Assembly: GCF_000733765.1 (NCBI RefSeq)
Contig: NZ_JPOG01000001.1
Coordinates: forward strand, 744,001 to 808,000
Reading direction: 5' to 3'
Length of the DNA: 64,000 nt
DNA from: Algiphilus aromaticivorans DG1253
GTDB taxonomy: Bacteria; Pseudomonadota; Gammaproteobacteria; Nevskiales; Nevskiaceae
Shown: piece after piece, positions 25,503-34,586 of the stretch
Position numbering within the stretch: the first letter of the stretch is position 1
Layout: each line of letters opens with the position of its first letter
Program-made: the position numbers and the translations under genes
The notes under the pieces: generated by a model
Database searches by the model: none
Told to the model about the DNA's origin: nothing
The model's input: only the letters and a program-made list of their open reading frames with translations

Positions 25503-25595
25503 ACCCTCTTCCGCCGCTTCGCGGCACCTTCTCCCCGGCGGGGAGAAGAGAAACTGGCCCCTCTCCCCCTGGGAGAGGGGTTGGGGAGAGGGCCC
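25503..25595. repeat. CTCTCCC/GGGAGAGG intergenic element
   Basis: Two adjacent hairpin-forming parts are present: CTTCTCCCCGGCGGGGAGAAG, which also has a CCGCCGCTTCGCGGC arm, and CTCTCCCCCTGGGAGAGG. Related copies occur at 33786-33827, 33866-33908, 43207-43257, 58230-58275 and 62153-62193. Here it separates the aldolase and dehydrogenase genes. Confidence 0.7.
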
Positions 25596-26513
25596 CTAGG
25601 CCGTAGCCGCAGCCGGCACGAAAACCCCGGCTTGCATACGCTCGGCGAACATCTCCGCAGTGCGCGCACCGGCCGCCGTCATGATGTCCAGGTTGCCGGC
25701 GTACTTGGGCAGATAGTCGCCCAGGCCCTCGACCTCCATGTAGCAGGTCACGCGGTGCTCCTCGTCGTCGATGACGGGGCCGTTGACCAGGCGATAGCCG
25801 GGCACGTACTTCTGCACTTCCTTGATCATGGCCTGCACCGACGCCTCGATCTCGGCGTGCCTGGGCGGTTCCACGGTCAGGCAGTGGATGGTGTCGCGCA
25901 TGATGATGGGCGGGTCGGCCGGGTTGATGACGATGATGGCCTTGCCGCGCTGGGCGCCGCCGACCTTCTCGACCCCGGCCGCTGTGGTGCGCGTGAACTC
26001 GTCGATGTTCTTGCGTGTGCCGGGGCCCACCGACTTCGAGGACACGGTGGCGACGATCTCGCCATAGCGCACGGCCTGTACACGCGACACGGCGGCGACC
26101 ATCGGGATGGTGGCCTGGCCGCCGCAGGTGACCATGTTCAGATTCATGACCTGCGAGTCGGCGTGCTCGGCGAGATTGACGGGCGGTACGCAGTAGGGGC
26201 CGATGGCTGCCGGCGTCAGATCGATCATCAGCACGCCGAGCTCGTTGAGCTTGCGGCTGTTCTCGGCGTGGACGTAGGCCGAGGTGGCATCGAAGGCAAT
26301 GCGGATGCCGTCGGCCTCGACGTGCGGCACGAGGCCGTCGACGCCTTCGGAGGTCGTCTTCAGGCCGGCCTTGGCGGCGCGCTGCAGGCCTTCGCTGTCG
26401 GGGTCGATGCCGACCATCCATGCCGGCTCCAGCAGCTCGCTGCGCTGCAGCTTGTACAGCAGGTCGGTGCCGATGTTGCCGGAGCCAATGATGGCGCAGC
26501 GGATCTTGCTCAT
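25596..26513 (-). CDS. dmpF/hsaG: Acetaldehyde dehydrogenase (acylating)
   Basis: This 305-residue enzyme has the NAD motif [14 protein letters not shown] near residue 8 and the catalytic Cys130 in [12 protein letters not shown]. It converts acetaldehyde or propionaldehyde to the acyl-CoA with NAD and CoA, and partners with the aldolase of the same cluster. It starts 18 bp after the hydratase gene ends, with GGGAGG just upstream. Length and motifs match DmpF/HsaG/BphJ throughout. Confidence 0.95.
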   Translation of the reverse strand: MSKIRCAIIGSGNIGTDLLYKLQRSELLEPAWMVGIDPDSEGLQRAAKAGLKTTSEGVDGLVPHVEADGIRIAFDATSAYVHAENSRKLNELGVLMIDLTPAAIGPYCVPPVNLAEHADSQVMNLNMVTCGGQATIPMVAAVSRVQAVRYGEIVATVSSKSVGPGTRKNIDEFTRTTAAGVEKVGGAQRGKAIIVINPADPPIIMRDTIHCLTVEPPRHAEIEASVQAMIKEVQKYVPGYRLVNGPVIDDEEHRVTCYMEVEGLGDYLPKYAGNLDIMTAAGARTAEMFAERMQAGVFVPAAATA

Positions 26514-26531
26514 GATTCCCTCCCGGGTGGC

Positions 26532-27329
26532 TCAGGCCTCGAAGCGGACCGAAGCCTCGCCGATGCCCTCGAGTGTCAGATGAAAATGGTCGCCGGCACG
26601 CGCCGGCAACAGCGGTGCCAGCGAGCCGGAAAGGATGATTTCGCCGGCCAGCAACGGGATGCCGTAGGCGCCCAGCGTGTTGGCCAGCCAGGCGACGGCC
26701 GTGGCCGGATGGCCCTGCACGGCGCTGCCCTTGCCCTCGGCGGCGTGCTCGCCGTTCTTGTCGATGCGCATGGCGACTTCCGCCAGGTCCAGCGTCTTCG
26801 GATCGACGCGCTGGCTGCCCAGCAGAAAGACGCCGCAGGAGGCGTTATCGGCAATGGTGTCCTGGATCGCGATGCGCCAGTCGGTGATGCGCGAATCGAC
26901 GATCTCGAAGCAGGGGCAGACGTATTCCGTTGCAGCGATGACGTCATCTTCCGTGACATCCGGGCCCTGGATATCACGCGCCAGCACGAAGGCGATCTCG
27001 CCCTCGGCGCGCGGCTGGATCAGGCTGTGCGCGGCCAGGCTGACCGTGCCGCCGTCCGGCACCTGCATGACGTCGGTGAGGAAGCCGAAGTCCGGCTGAT
27101 GCACGCCGAGCATGTCCTGCACCGCCGCGCTCGTCACGCCGATCTTCTTGCCGACCACCTTCTCGCCCTCGGTCTGACGGCGCGCCAGGAAGTGCCGCGA
27201 GACCTGATAGGCATCGTCGATGGTCATGCCGTTGTGCTGCGTGCTCGGCGGCTCGATCGTCTCGCGCTTGCGCAGCGCATTGAAGAGGTCGTCGCCGATG
27301 CCGTTGCAGCTCATGTCGCTCAGACTCAT
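26532..27329 (-). CDS. dmpE/hsaE: 2-keto-4-pentenoate (2-hydroxypenta-2,4-dienoate) hydratase
   Basis: The protein has 265 residues. The ATG at 27329 is chosen because it overlaps the stop of the hydrolase gene in ATGA; an alternative ATG lies at 27314. Family features are KVVGKKIGVTSAAVQDMLGV near 60, FVLARDIQGPDVTEDDV, EIVDSRITDWRI and the C-terminal GDHFHLTLEGIGEASVRF. It adds water to the dienol produced by the ring-fission hydrolase, giving the substrate of the aldolase. It depends on a divalent metal. The gene order hydrolase-hydratase-dehydrogenase-aldolase matches the reaction order. Confidence 0.94.
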   Translation of the reverse strand: MSLSDMSCNGIGDDLFNALRKRETIEPPSTQHNGMTIDDAYQVSRHFLARRQTEGEKVVGKKIGVTSAAVQDMLGVHQPDFGFLTDVMQVPDGGTVSLAAHSLIQPRAEGEIAFVLARDIQGPDVTEDDVIAATEYVCPCFEIVDSRITDWRIAIQDTIADNASCGVFLLGSQRVDPKTLDLAEVAMRIDKNGEHAAEGKGSAVQGHPATAVAWLANTLGAYGIPLLAGEIILSGSLAPLLPARAGDHFHLTLEGIGEASVRFEA

Positions 27330-28180
27330 GCCGGGTCCATCTCGTTGTTGAGGAAGTCCAGGCAGGCGCGATTGAAATAGTCGAGATGCTCGACCATCAC
27401 CCAGTGCCCGCACTGATTGAGCAGGGTAACGCGGGCGCGCGGGCAGCCGGCGGCGATCTTCTGCGCGCCGCCCGGCGGGTTGAACTGGTCGTTGACGCCC
27501 CAGAAGCAGAGCACCGGGCAGCAGATCTCGCTCAGGCGCGATTCCATGTTCGGCACGCGCATGGTCGATAGCACGGTGCGCGGCTGATCGGCGCAGACCG
27601 CGACGCGCTCGGCGACCACCTCGTCGGCGACCTGCGAAGCATCGAAGAGCTGGAAGCTCAGCAGCTTCTTCATCGCGTCGAAGTCCAGCGGCCCCTCGGC
27701 GAAGAGCGCCATCATGCGCTTGATGCCCGCCATCTCGAAGTAGGCCTCGCGTTCCTCGACGCCGCCCGGTGCCATCAGCACCAGGCCGCGCACGACATCC
27801 GGATGCGCCAGCGTGTAGCCCAGCGCGATGGCGCCACCCAGTGAGTTGCCCAGCAGCACGCAGCGCTCGATGCCCAGCGCGCCCAGCAACTCGTGCAGCG
27901 TCGCGACGAAGAAGTCGTTGACGTACTCCTGATCCTCGGGCTTGTCGGAGAGGCCGTAGCCCGGCAGGTCCGGCACGATCACGCGGTGCCCGGCCTCGGC
28001 CAGCGCCGGGTAGTTGTGCTTGAAGTTGCTGTAGCCGCTGGCGCCGGGGCCGCTGCCGTGCAGGAAGACCACGGTCTCGCCGCCGCGGCCGGCTTCGCGC
28101 GCACCGGACTCGTGATAGTGCAGCCGCAGGCCGGAGGCGGTCGTCACATAGCGGCCCTCGGGAATCGGGGTGGCGGTCAT
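27326..28180 (-). CDS. Meta-cleavage product alpha/beta hydrolase (HsaD/BphD-like)
   Basis: The protein has 284 residues from the ATG at 28180; an upstream extension of 39 residues is low-complexity and not family-like. It shows the oxyanion segment LHGSGPGASGYSNF at 40-53, the nucleophile elbow GNSLGG with Ser113, and the catalytic His in NQCGHWVMVEH near the C-terminus. These C-C hydrolases cleave ring-fission products, in the steroid route 4,9-DSHA, in biphenyl HOPDA. No ring-cleavage dioxygenase gene is in the window. The substrate type is therefore uncertain, although the SCP2 and DUF1302 neighbours favour a steroid-like one. Confidence 0.9.
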   Translation of the reverse strand: MTATPIPEGRYVTTASGLRLHYHESGAREAGRGGETVVFLHGSGPGASGYSNFKHNYPALAEAGHRVIVPDLPGYGLSDKPEDQEYVNDFFVATLHELLGALGIERCVLLGNSLGGAIALGYTLAHPDVVRGLVLMAPGGVEEREAYFEMAGIKRMMALFAEGPLDFDAMKKLLSFQLFDASQVADEVVAERVAVCADQPRTVLSTMRVPNMESRLSEICCPVLCFWGVNDQFNPPGGAQKIAAGCPRARVTLLNQCGHWVMVEHLDYFNRACLDFLNNEMDPA

Positions 28181-28320
28181 GGCGGCGACGGAATCCTCGC
28201 TGAAGTTGCCGCAATGCTGGCCATCACCGCCGCACGCTGCGTCGTCCTTTTGGATGACGGCGCCCCGAAGGGCGGGGCCTAGCATGGCTTTCGACACAAG
28301 CCGTTCAGCGGGGGATCGTT

Positions 28321-29079
28321 TTGGCGCAGCAGCGCGTAGTGCTCATCACCGGCGGCGCCAAGGGCGTCGGCCGCGGCATCACCGAGGCCTTTCTGGCGGC
28401 CGGCGACCGCGTCATCGTCTGCGGGCGCAGCGCCCCCGAGCAGCCGCTGGAGCGCGACGGCAACCGCGCCGGCTTCATCAGCGCCGACGTGCGCGACATG
28501 GAAGCCGTCGACGCCATGATGCGCCAGTTCGAGCAGGACTATGGCCGGCTGGACGTGCTCGTCAACAACGCCGGCGGCTCGCCGGAGGCCATGGCCGACA
28601 AGGCCTCGCCGCGCTTCCACCGCGCCATCGTCGAGCTGAATCTGCTGGCGCCGCTGCATCTGGCGCAGCACGCCAATCGCCTCATGCAACCGCAGGACGG
28701 TGGCGGGGTCATCGTCTTCGTCGGCAGCGTCAGCGCGACCCGGCCGTCGCCGGGCACGGCCGCCTACGGCGCGGCCAAGGCCGGCATCGTCAGCCTCACG
28801 CAGTCGCTGGCCGTGGAGTGGGGGCCGCAGGTGCGCGTGGTCTGCGTCAGTCCCGGCATGGTCGAGACCGAGCAGTCGACGCTGCATTACGGCGATCAGG
28901 CCGGTATCCAGCGCGTGGCCGACACCGTGCCGCTGCGGCGTCTCGCCCAGCCGCGCGAGATCGGCGACGCCTGCCTGTGGATGAGTGACGCCAGGAGTGC
29001 CTATGTTTCGGGAAGCAATCTCGTGGTTCACGGCGGCGGCGAGCGGCCGGCCTTTCTCGATGCGGCTGCGCGTGGCTGA
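28321..29079 (+). CDS. SDR family oxidoreductase (classical)
   Basis: This 252-residue enzyme begins at TTG preceded by GGGGGAT. The cofactor loop ITGGAKGVGRG is near 10, NNAGG near 85, Ser in VGSVSATRPS near 135 and YGAAK near 150. It is transcribed divergently from the hydrolase gene with 140 bp between them. Its 3' end overlaps the preferred start of the DUF3604 gene by 20 bp. It is probably a dehydrogenase in the same catabolic pathway; the substrate is not identifiable. Confidence 0.85.
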   Translation: MAQQRVVLITGGAKGVGRGITEAFLAAGDRVIVCGRSAPEQPLERDGNRAGFISADVRDMEAVDAMMRQFEQDYGRLDVLVNNAGGSPEAMADKASPRFHRAIVELNLLAPLHLAQHANRLMQPQDGGGVIVFVGSVSATRPSPGTAAYGAAKAGIVSLTQSLAVEWGPQVRVVCVSPGMVETEQSTLHYGDQAGIQRVADTVPLRRLAQPREIGDACLWMSDARSAYVSGSNLVVHGGGERPAFLDAAARG

Positions 29080-31009
29080 GCGGCGCGCAGGGCTGGGGCT
29101 GCTGACGGCGCTGCTGCTGGCGGCCTGCGGCGGCTCGGAGTCGATGCCCATGCCCGATCCCGTCGAGGACGCGCAGCGCCGCTGCGTCAACGCCGATCCG
29201 CTGCGCCAGCCCTTCTTCGGCGACACGCATATCCACACGCGCTATTCGCTGGATGCCAGCACGCAGGGCACGCGGCTCGGGCCCTTCGACGCCTACCGCT
29301 ACGCCCTGGGCGAGCGCATCGGCATCCAGCCCTACGACGATGACGGCGAGGCCACGCGCTTCACACAGCTGGCACGGCCGCTGGACTTCGCGATGGTCAC
29401 CGATCACGCCGAGTTCTTCGGCGAGATCGAGATCTGCAGCAACCCCGAGGCACAAGGGCACAACTCGCTGGAGTGCATTCTGCTGCGCACTGCCCCGGAC
29501 CAGGCCTTCATCGCCATCAACGCGCTGCTGGCGCTGCCGGGCATCCCGACCGGAAGCGGTGATTCCGAGGTGCCGCGGTTGCCCTACTGCGGTCTCGACG
29601 GCAGCCGCTGCCGCGAGCAGGCGCTGACGCCCTGGGCCGAGATGCAGCGCGCCGCCGAAACCTTCTACGACCGCAGCACGGCCTGCAGCTTCTCCTCCTT
29701 CGTGGCCTACGAGTGGACCGGCTCGCCGGGCTCCAACAACCTGCACCGCAACGTCGTCTTCGCCAACGAGCGCGTGCCGGCCTATCCCCCGTCCTATATC
29801 GATCAGCCCAGCATCGGCCAGCTGTGGGACGCCCTCGACGAGGGCTGCAATGCCGAAGAAGGCTGCCGCTGGCTGACCATCCCGCACAACTCGAATCTCT
29901 CCGGCGGCACCATGTTCGAAGCGCCCGAGGACGGCGCCTTCGCGGCGCGTCGCGGCCAGGCCGAGCCGCTGGTGGAGGTCTATCAGCACAAGGGCGACTC
30001 GGAATGCTCGAATGCGGTAGGCGCCGGCATGACGGATGAGCAGTGCGGCTTCGAGAAGCTGCCCTACAACAATTTCGGCGCGCAGCAGCTGGGCCCGTCC
30101 GGCACCGGCAACCTCGACGAGCAGGATTTCGTGCGCAACGCCCTCAAGCGCGGCCTGGCCTTCGAGGCCGAGCTGGGCGCCAATCCCTTCGCCTACGGGA
30201 TGGCCGGTGGATCGGACACGCATATTGCCGCGGCCGGCGAGACCGCCGAGAACGCTTTTCCCGGCCACGGCGGGGCGGGGCAGGGCAATCGCGACGAGGT
30301 GCCCGGTCTGACCGATCTCATCGAGTTCAGCCCCGGCGGCCTGACCGTGATCTGGGCCGAGCAGAACACCCGCCCGGCGCTCTTCGACGCCATGCGCCGC
30401 CGCGAGGTCTACGCCACCAGTGGCACGCGGCCCATCGTGCGGCTCTTCGCCGGCAGCGAGCTGCCCGCCGACATGTGCGCCGCCGGCGATTTCACCGCCA
30501 CCGGCTACGACGCCGGCGTGCCCATGGGCGGTGAGCTGGCGGCCGTCGAGGGCGCGCCGCCGCGCATCGCCGTCTGGGCCATGCGCGATCCGGGCGATGC
30601 GACCGTCACCACCGCCCAGCCGCTGCAGCAGGTGCAGATCATCAAGGGCTGGCGCGACGCCGACGGCACGCTGCACGAGGAAGTGCGCACCGTGGCCGGC
30701 GACCCCGACAATGGCGCCAGCGTCGATACCGCCACCTGCGAGACTTCCGGAAGCGGTGCGGCCAGCCTGTGCACGGTCTGGGAGGACCCTGATTTCGATC
30801 CCGACGAGCGCGCCTTCTACTACGCGCGCGTGCTGGAGAACCCCAGCTGCCGCTGGTCCACCTACCAGTGCAACGCCGCGGGCGTGGACTGCGACGACCC
30901 GGACGGCGTGCCGGAAGGCTTCGAGGATTGCTGCAACGCCAACTACCCGAAAACCATCCAGGAGCGCGCCTGGACCTCGCCGGTCTGGTACCGGCCGGAA
31001 CCGTCGTGA
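29060..31009 (+). CDS. DUF3604 domain-containing lipoprotein
   Basis: The protein has 649 residues from the ATG at 29060, which gives a clean lipoprotein signal (LGLLTALLLAACGGSE). The frame is open further upstream, but only inside the SDR gene. The body has the DUF3604 signature: FFGDTHIHTRYSLDA near 55, VTDHAEFFGEIE near 110, IPHNSNLSGG, GGSDTHIAA and RRREVYATSGTRP. The many His/Asp motifs resemble PHP-type metal-binding centres. The family function is not established. It is followed by a PPIase and a HupE-like protein with 4-bp overlaps, so the three are translated as a unit. Confidence 0.9.
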   Translation: MRLRVAERRAGLGLLTALLLAACGGSESMPMPDPVEDAQRRCVNADPLRQPFFGDTHIHTRYSLDASTQGTRLGPFDAYRYALGERIGIQPYDDDGEATRFTQLARPLDFAMVTDHAEFFGEIEICSNPEAQGHNSLECILLRTAPDQAFIAINALLALPGIPTGSGDSEVPRLPYCGLDGSRCREQALTPWAEMQRAAETFYDRSTACSFSSFVAYEWTGSPGSNNLHRNVVFANERVPAYPPSYIDQPSIGQLWDALDEGCNAEEGCRWLTIPHNSNLSGGTMFEAPEDGAFAARRGQAEPLVEVYQHKGDSECSNAVGAGMTDEQCGFEKLPYNNFGAQQLGPSGTGNLDEQDFVRNALKRGLAFEAELGANPFAYGMAGGSDTHIAAAGETAENAFPGHGGAGQGNRDEVPGLTDLIEFSPGGLTVIWAEQNTRPALFDAMRRREVYATSGTRPIVRLFAGSELPADMCAAGDFTATGYDAGVPMGGELAAVEGAPPRIAVWAMRDPGDATVTTAQPLQQVQIIKGWRDADGTLHEEVRTVAGDPDNGASVDTATCETSGSGAASLCTVWEDPDFDPDERAFYYARVLENPSCRWSTYQCNAAGVDCDDPDGVPEGFEDCCNANYPKTIQERAWTSPVWYRPEPS

Positions 31010-31920
31010 CGGCGCTGCTGCGCCATCCGCTGCTGCATTTCGTGGCGCTCGGCCTCCTCGTCTTCCTCGGCCAGAGCGCGCTGCAGACGAGCGGGCTCCT
31101 GCACAGCCCCAAGCCGCTGTTGCAGCTGGACGCCGCCACCGTCGCGCAGCTGCGCCAGCAGGCCCGGGCCAAGGGCATTCCCTTCGAGCCCCTGCTGCGC
31201 GCGCGCGTCGACGAGGAAGTGCTTATCGACCGGGCACTGGCGCGCGGCCTCGATCGCCGTGACCCGGTGGCGCGTCGCCGACTGCTGCAGAACATGCGGC
31301 TGAGCTATCCGAAGGCCGGCGAGGCCGAGTTGCTGCGCCGCGCCCGCGCCCTCGACATGCCGCGCCGCGACGTGCTGGTGCGGCGTCGGCTGATCGAGCG
31401 CGTGCAGGGCGATATCGTCGACGGCAGCGCAATCGCCGTCGCAGCAGCCGGCGCGCCCATGGCCGAGCAGCGCCGGGCTTCGCGCATGCATCTGACCCAC
31501 GTCTTCGTCGCCGGTCGCGACACGGCGGCGCAGCAGCGTGCCGAAGCACTGCGCGACGCTCTGGTGCGCGGCGAGATCGCCCCGGAAGCAGCGGGTGAGC
31601 CGCATCTCGGCGGTCGGCGCCTTCGCGACGTGGCACCGGCCGATATCCGTCGCCAGCTCGGCGGTGCCGTGGCCGACGCGGCCGCGCGCATGCAGGCCGG
31701 GCAGTGGCACGGCCCGGTCGGCTCCGCACAGGGTTGGCACTTACTGCACGCAACGCCCAGCGAAACTGCCGTGCGCAGCGACGCCGGCTGGGAGCAACGC
31801 GCTGCACGCTATCTGGCGCATGAGCAACGCCGCCGCGGTGCGGTGGCCGAGGAGCTTGCCGGGCTGCGCGCTGGCTACACGATTCGCCTGCCCGGTGCGC
31901 AGGAGGCGCTTCGCCCATGA
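31006..31920 (+). CDS. Parvulin-type peptidyl-prolyl isomerase, membrane-anchored
   Basis: The protein has 304 residues from the GTG at 31006, which overlaps the DUF3604 stop (GTGA). An N-terminal transmembrane helix (LLHFVALGLLVFLGQSAL) is followed by a SurA/PpiD-like helical part and a parvulin core. The core includes SRMHLTHVFVAG near 165, GGRRLRDVAP near 205, GAVADAAARMQAGQWHGPVGSAQGWHLLH near 220 and ARYLAHEQRR. It is likely periplasmic and may help fold the DUF3604 lipoprotein or the HupE-like partner. The core is divergent, so catalytic activity is not certain. Confidence 0.8.
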   Translation: MTALLRHPLLHFVALGLLVFLGQSALQTSGLLHSPKPLLQLDAATVAQLRQQARAKGIPFEPLLRARVDEEVLIDRALARGLDRRDPVARRRLLQNMRLSYPKAGEAELLRRARALDMPRRDVLVRRRLIERVQGDIVDGSAIAVAAAGAPMAEQRRASRMHLTHVFVAGRDTAAQQRAEALRDALVRGEIAPEAAGEPHLGGRRLRDVAPADIRRQLGGAVADAAARMQAGQWHGPVGSAQGWHLLHATPSETAVRSDAGWEQRAARYLAHEQRRRGAVAEELAGLRAGYTIRLPGAQEALRP

Positions 31921-32930
31921 CGAGGCTGTTCAGCACGCTAGCGCTGCTCGTCACCCTCGGCCTGCCGGGCTTGGCAGGGGCGCACGCCCTGGCGCCCAGC
32001 GTGCTGACGCTGAGCGCGGAAGGCGACGGCCGGCTGATTGCAGGCTGGCGCTACAGCCTGCGCGACCCCGGCGCCGCCGAGCTTCGCCCCGTCTTTCCGC
32101 CGGCCTGCGAGCACCTGCAAGGCCCAGCCTCCACACCGGCCGAGGCCGGTTTCGCGGCGCAGCGCTGGCGCCTGGATTGCAGCGCTGCCAAGCCCGAGGC
32201 GCAGCTGCGCATAGCGGGCCTGGCCGACGGCCCGCGCAGCGTGCTGCTGCGTCGCGAAGGCCAAGCCGGCGTCATCAGCACGCAGCTGCTCGATGGTGGG
32301 CGCGTCACTGCGCCGTTGTGGCCGGTCGGCTCCGTTCCCTGGTCCGAAACCGCGCGCGATTACATGGGCATGGGCGTTGAGCATCTGCTGCTTGGCCCGG
32401 ATCATCTGCTCTTCGTCGTGGGCCTTTTCCTGCTGGTTGCGCGCCTGCGTCAGCTACTGGCGCTGACGCTGGGCTTCACGCTCGGCCACAGCCTGACGCT
32501 GGCGGCCTCGGTGCTGGGCTATCTGCAGCTGCCGCAGGCCGTGGCGGAGTGGGGCATTGCAGCCAGCATCGTCTGGCTGGGCTGGCGGGTGCTGCGCGCC
32601 GGCCCGGCGCAGCAGTCGGGCACGCTGTGGCTGACGGTGGCCGCGTCCGGCTTCGGCCTGCTGCACGGCCTGGGCTTCGCCGGCGCGCTGGCCGATATCG
32701 GCCTGCCGGAGTCGCAGCTCTGGCTGGCGCTGGCGGCTTTCAATATCGGCATCGAGCTGGGGCAGGTGGCGGTCGTCGTCGCCCTGACCGGCTTGGCGTG
32801 GGTGTTGCGTGCCCTCGCTCGCGCGCCCTCGATACGGCACGCGCACACGACGGCGGCGTACGCGATGGGAACGATGGGCGCATTCTGGTGTATTGACCGC
32901 GGGGCGCTGTTGCTGCCTCCGGTATGGTGA
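31917..32930 (+). CDS. HupE/UreJ-family membrane protein
   Basis: The protein has 337 residues, with its ATG overlapping the stop of the PPIase gene. A signal peptide (LVTLGLPGLAGA) and a roughly 120-residue periplasmic domain are followed by six or seven membrane helices. The HupE signature is present: MGVEHLLLGPDHLLFVVGLF near 150, LGFTLGHSLTLAA near 185, LLHGLGFAGAL near 245 and FNIGIELGQ near 275. The family is linked with metal (nickel/cobalt) transport, but this long form with an N-terminal domain is uncharacterised. It clusters with DUF3604 and PPIase genes. Confidence 0.88.
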   Translation: MTRLFSTLALLVTLGLPGLAGAHALAPSVLTLSAEGDGRLIAGWRYSLRDPGAAELRPVFPPACEHLQGPASTPAEAGFAAQRWRLDCSAAKPEAQLRIAGLADGPRSVLLRREGQAGVISTQLLDGGRVTAPLWPVGSVPWSETARDYMGMGVEHLLLGPDHLLFVVGLFLLVARLRQLLALTLGFTLGHSLTLAASVLGYLQLPQAVAEWGIAASIVWLGWRVLRAGPAQQSGTLWLTVAASGFGLLHGLGFAGALADIGLPESQLWLALAAFNIGIELGQVAVVVALTGLAWVLRALARAPSIRHAHTTAAYAMGTMGAFWCIDRGALLLPPVW

Positions 32931-32957
32931 ATTCGACGGTTTTCGAAGGAGATTGCA

Positions 32958-33776
32958 ATGATGATGCGCAGGGTAATGGCATGGGGCGGCTGGCTGGTAC
33001 TGGCACTGAGCACCCCGGCGACAGCGCAGCAGGCGAGCGTGGCGGATGTGCTGGATTGCATGTCCCAGGCAGTTCCGGAGGAGGTTGTCATCCTCCAGGA
33101 GTTGCGCTTCGAAACCTTCTCCAGTGAAAGCGATGCCGACCCCGAGCTGCTGGCCGCGCGCCTCCACATGCGCGTGACCCGTAATAGCCCGGACGCCGAG
33201 CGGCGCCTGCAGGCGGTGATGAAGGTACAGGCCCCGGACTATCTCGCTGGCGCCTCCTATCTCCTGCGCGAGGCCGACCATGAAGACTCGGACGGCATGT
33301 ACGTCTTTCTGCCGTCGGTAGGGCGCGTGCGCCAGGTCAGTGGCGGCTTCGCGGACACGGCCCTGATGGGCACGGAGTTCAGTTACAACGATTTCCGGCG
33401 CTGGCAGGGCCTCTTCGGCAACGTCAACGTCGAGTATGTCGAGCGCGGCGAGCGCCAGGGCCGCCCCGTGCATCGCTTGCGCCTGACCGACCCCAGGCCC
33501 CGGCGCAGCGCGCACGATCGCGTCGATGTCGCTGTAGACGCCGAGCATTGTCTGGTGGTGCAGGCCGATCTCTACGCCGGCGACAAGATGCGCAAGCAGC
33601 TCACGGTGGACGCCGAGCACCTGCGCCAGTTCGGGAGCTACTGGTATCCCATGCAGCTGACGATGCAGGATCTCGACAGCGGCGCCCGCACCGACCTGCG
33701 CGTAGAGCGCATCCGCGCCCGGGTAAGTGCACCAGAAGGCGTCTTCGACCCCACCCGCTTCCACCGAGTCGAATAG
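32958..33776 (+). CDS. Outer-membrane lipoprotein-sorting (LolA-like) family protein
   Basis: The protein has 272 residues, with start ATG after GAAGGAG. A signal peptide (WLVLALSTPATAQQ) precedes a beta-rich domain with DGMYVFLPSVGRVRQVSG near 105-125, GTEFSYNDFRRW near 135, VVQADLYAGDKMRKQL near 200 and YWYPMQLTMQDLDSG near 225. This is the pattern of PF17131-like LolA relatives found next to large exporters. It is periplasmic and probably handles a lipid or lipoprotein. It lies 27 bp after the HupE-like gene, so it could be co-transcribed. Confidence 0.85.
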   Translation: MMMRRVMAWGGWLVLALSTPATAQQASVADVLDCMSQAVPEEVVILQELRFETFSSESDADPELLAARLHMRVTRNSPDAERRLQAVMKVQAPDYLAGASYLLREADHEDSDGMYVFLPSVGRVRQVSGGFADTALMGTEFSYNDFRRWQGLFGNVNVEYVERGERQGRPVHRLRLTDPRPRRSAHDRVDVAVDAEHCLVVQADLYAGDKMRKQLTVDAEHLRQFGSYWYPMQLTMQDLDSGARTDLRVERIRARVSAPEGVFDPTRFHRVE

Positions 33777-33785
33777 CTCCATCTT

Positions 33786-33827
33786 CCCCTCTCCCGCTTG
33801 CGGGAGAGGGGTTAGGGGAGAGGGCCC
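33786..33827. repeat. CTCTCCC..GGGAGAGG element, copy A
   Basis: The hairpin CTCTCCCGCTTGCGGGAGAG is followed by GGGTTAGGGGAGAGGGCCC. It closely matches the copy 80 bp downstream. Confidence 0.7.
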
Positions 33828-33865
33828 AGGGCCCACAGAAGCACCGCCCCCTCCAAGCCCCACGT

Positions 33866-33908
33866 CCCCCTCTCCCGCCTGCGGGAAAGGGGTTAGGGGA
33901 GAGGGCCC
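33866..33908. repeat. CTCTCCC..GGGAAAGG element, copy B
   Basis: CTCTCCCGCCTGCGGGAAAG is followed by GGGTTAGGGGAGAGGGCCC. It is a tandem partner of the copy at 33786-33827, in the 269-bp gap before the SnoaL-like gene. Confidence 0.7.
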
Positions 33909-34045
33909 AGCAGAAGAAGCAAGGCTCCCCAAGCAACAACAAAGACCCCCAACTCATCCATCTGCGCGAGGCGCGCGAAGCCTCCTCCCGCAAAGCTGGG
34001 CATCAAGCGGCACCGACCGCCAACCCAGCCCTGTGAGGAGACACC

Positions 34046-34537
34046 ATGGCCCTGAACCTGGAAGCCATCGAGCTGATCCGTCAGCTCAAGTACCGCTATT
34101 TCCGCGCCATTGACACCGCCGACATGGAAACGCTGAAGGAGGTCTTCACCGAAGACGCCACCGTCTGCTACGTCGGCGGCACCTACCGCTTTGAAGCCGA
34201 AGGCCGCGACAACATCCTGCAAGCCCTGGAATACGCCTTCCACGCCGAGGCGATCGCCTTCCACCACGGCAATCACCCGGAAATCGAAGTGCATTCCGAC
34301 ACCGAGGCCAGCGGCCGCTGGTACCTGCGTGACTGGTTCCTCGACCTGCGCCGCAAGATCACTACCGATGGCGCCTCCTTCTACCGCGACCGCTACGTCT
34401 TCTGCGACGGCCGTTGGCAGATCCAGCACAGCGGCTACGAACGCGTCTGGGAGATCGTCGAGGAAGTCACCAAGACGCCGAACATTACCGCGCACTACCT
34501 CGCCAAGCACGGCAAGACGCTGCCCCCCGACGCCTAG
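34046..34537 (+). CDS. SnoaL-like / NTF2-fold family protein
   Basis: The protein has 163 residues, with start ATG after GAGGAG. It reads LIRQLKYRYFRAIDTADMET at 8-27, EVFTEDATVCYVGG, HHGNHPEIEVHSDTEASGRW and YRDRYVFCDGRWQIQHSGYER, the typical SnoaL_4 pattern. These small domains serve as isomerases, dehydratases or ligand binders. The function here is unknown. It is flanked by gaps on both sides and appears monocistronic. Confidence 0.83.
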   Translation: MALNLEAIELIRQLKYRYFRAIDTADMETLKEVFTEDATVCYVGGTYRFEAEGRDNILQALEYAFHAEAIAFHHGNHPEIEVHSDTEASGRWYLRDWFLDLRRKITTDGASFYRDRYVFCDGRWQIQHSGYERVWEIVEEVTKTPNITAHYLAKHGKTLPPDA

Positions 34538-34586
34538 CGACCCCCAGGTCCGCCTTTAGGCCGGTTGAGGCATGCTTTTCGGTGGC

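Noticed and set aside
24345-27380. A 1011-codon open frame on the plus strand opposite the aldolase, dehydrogenase and hydratase genes
   Set aside because: It lies fully antisense to three well-identified enzymes. Long stop-free antisense frames are common at this GC content and the sequence shows no family features.
28847-30676. A 609-codon minus-strand frame opposite the DUF3604 gene
   Set aside because: Antisense shadow; the DUF3604 frame shows a lipoprotein signal and family motifs.
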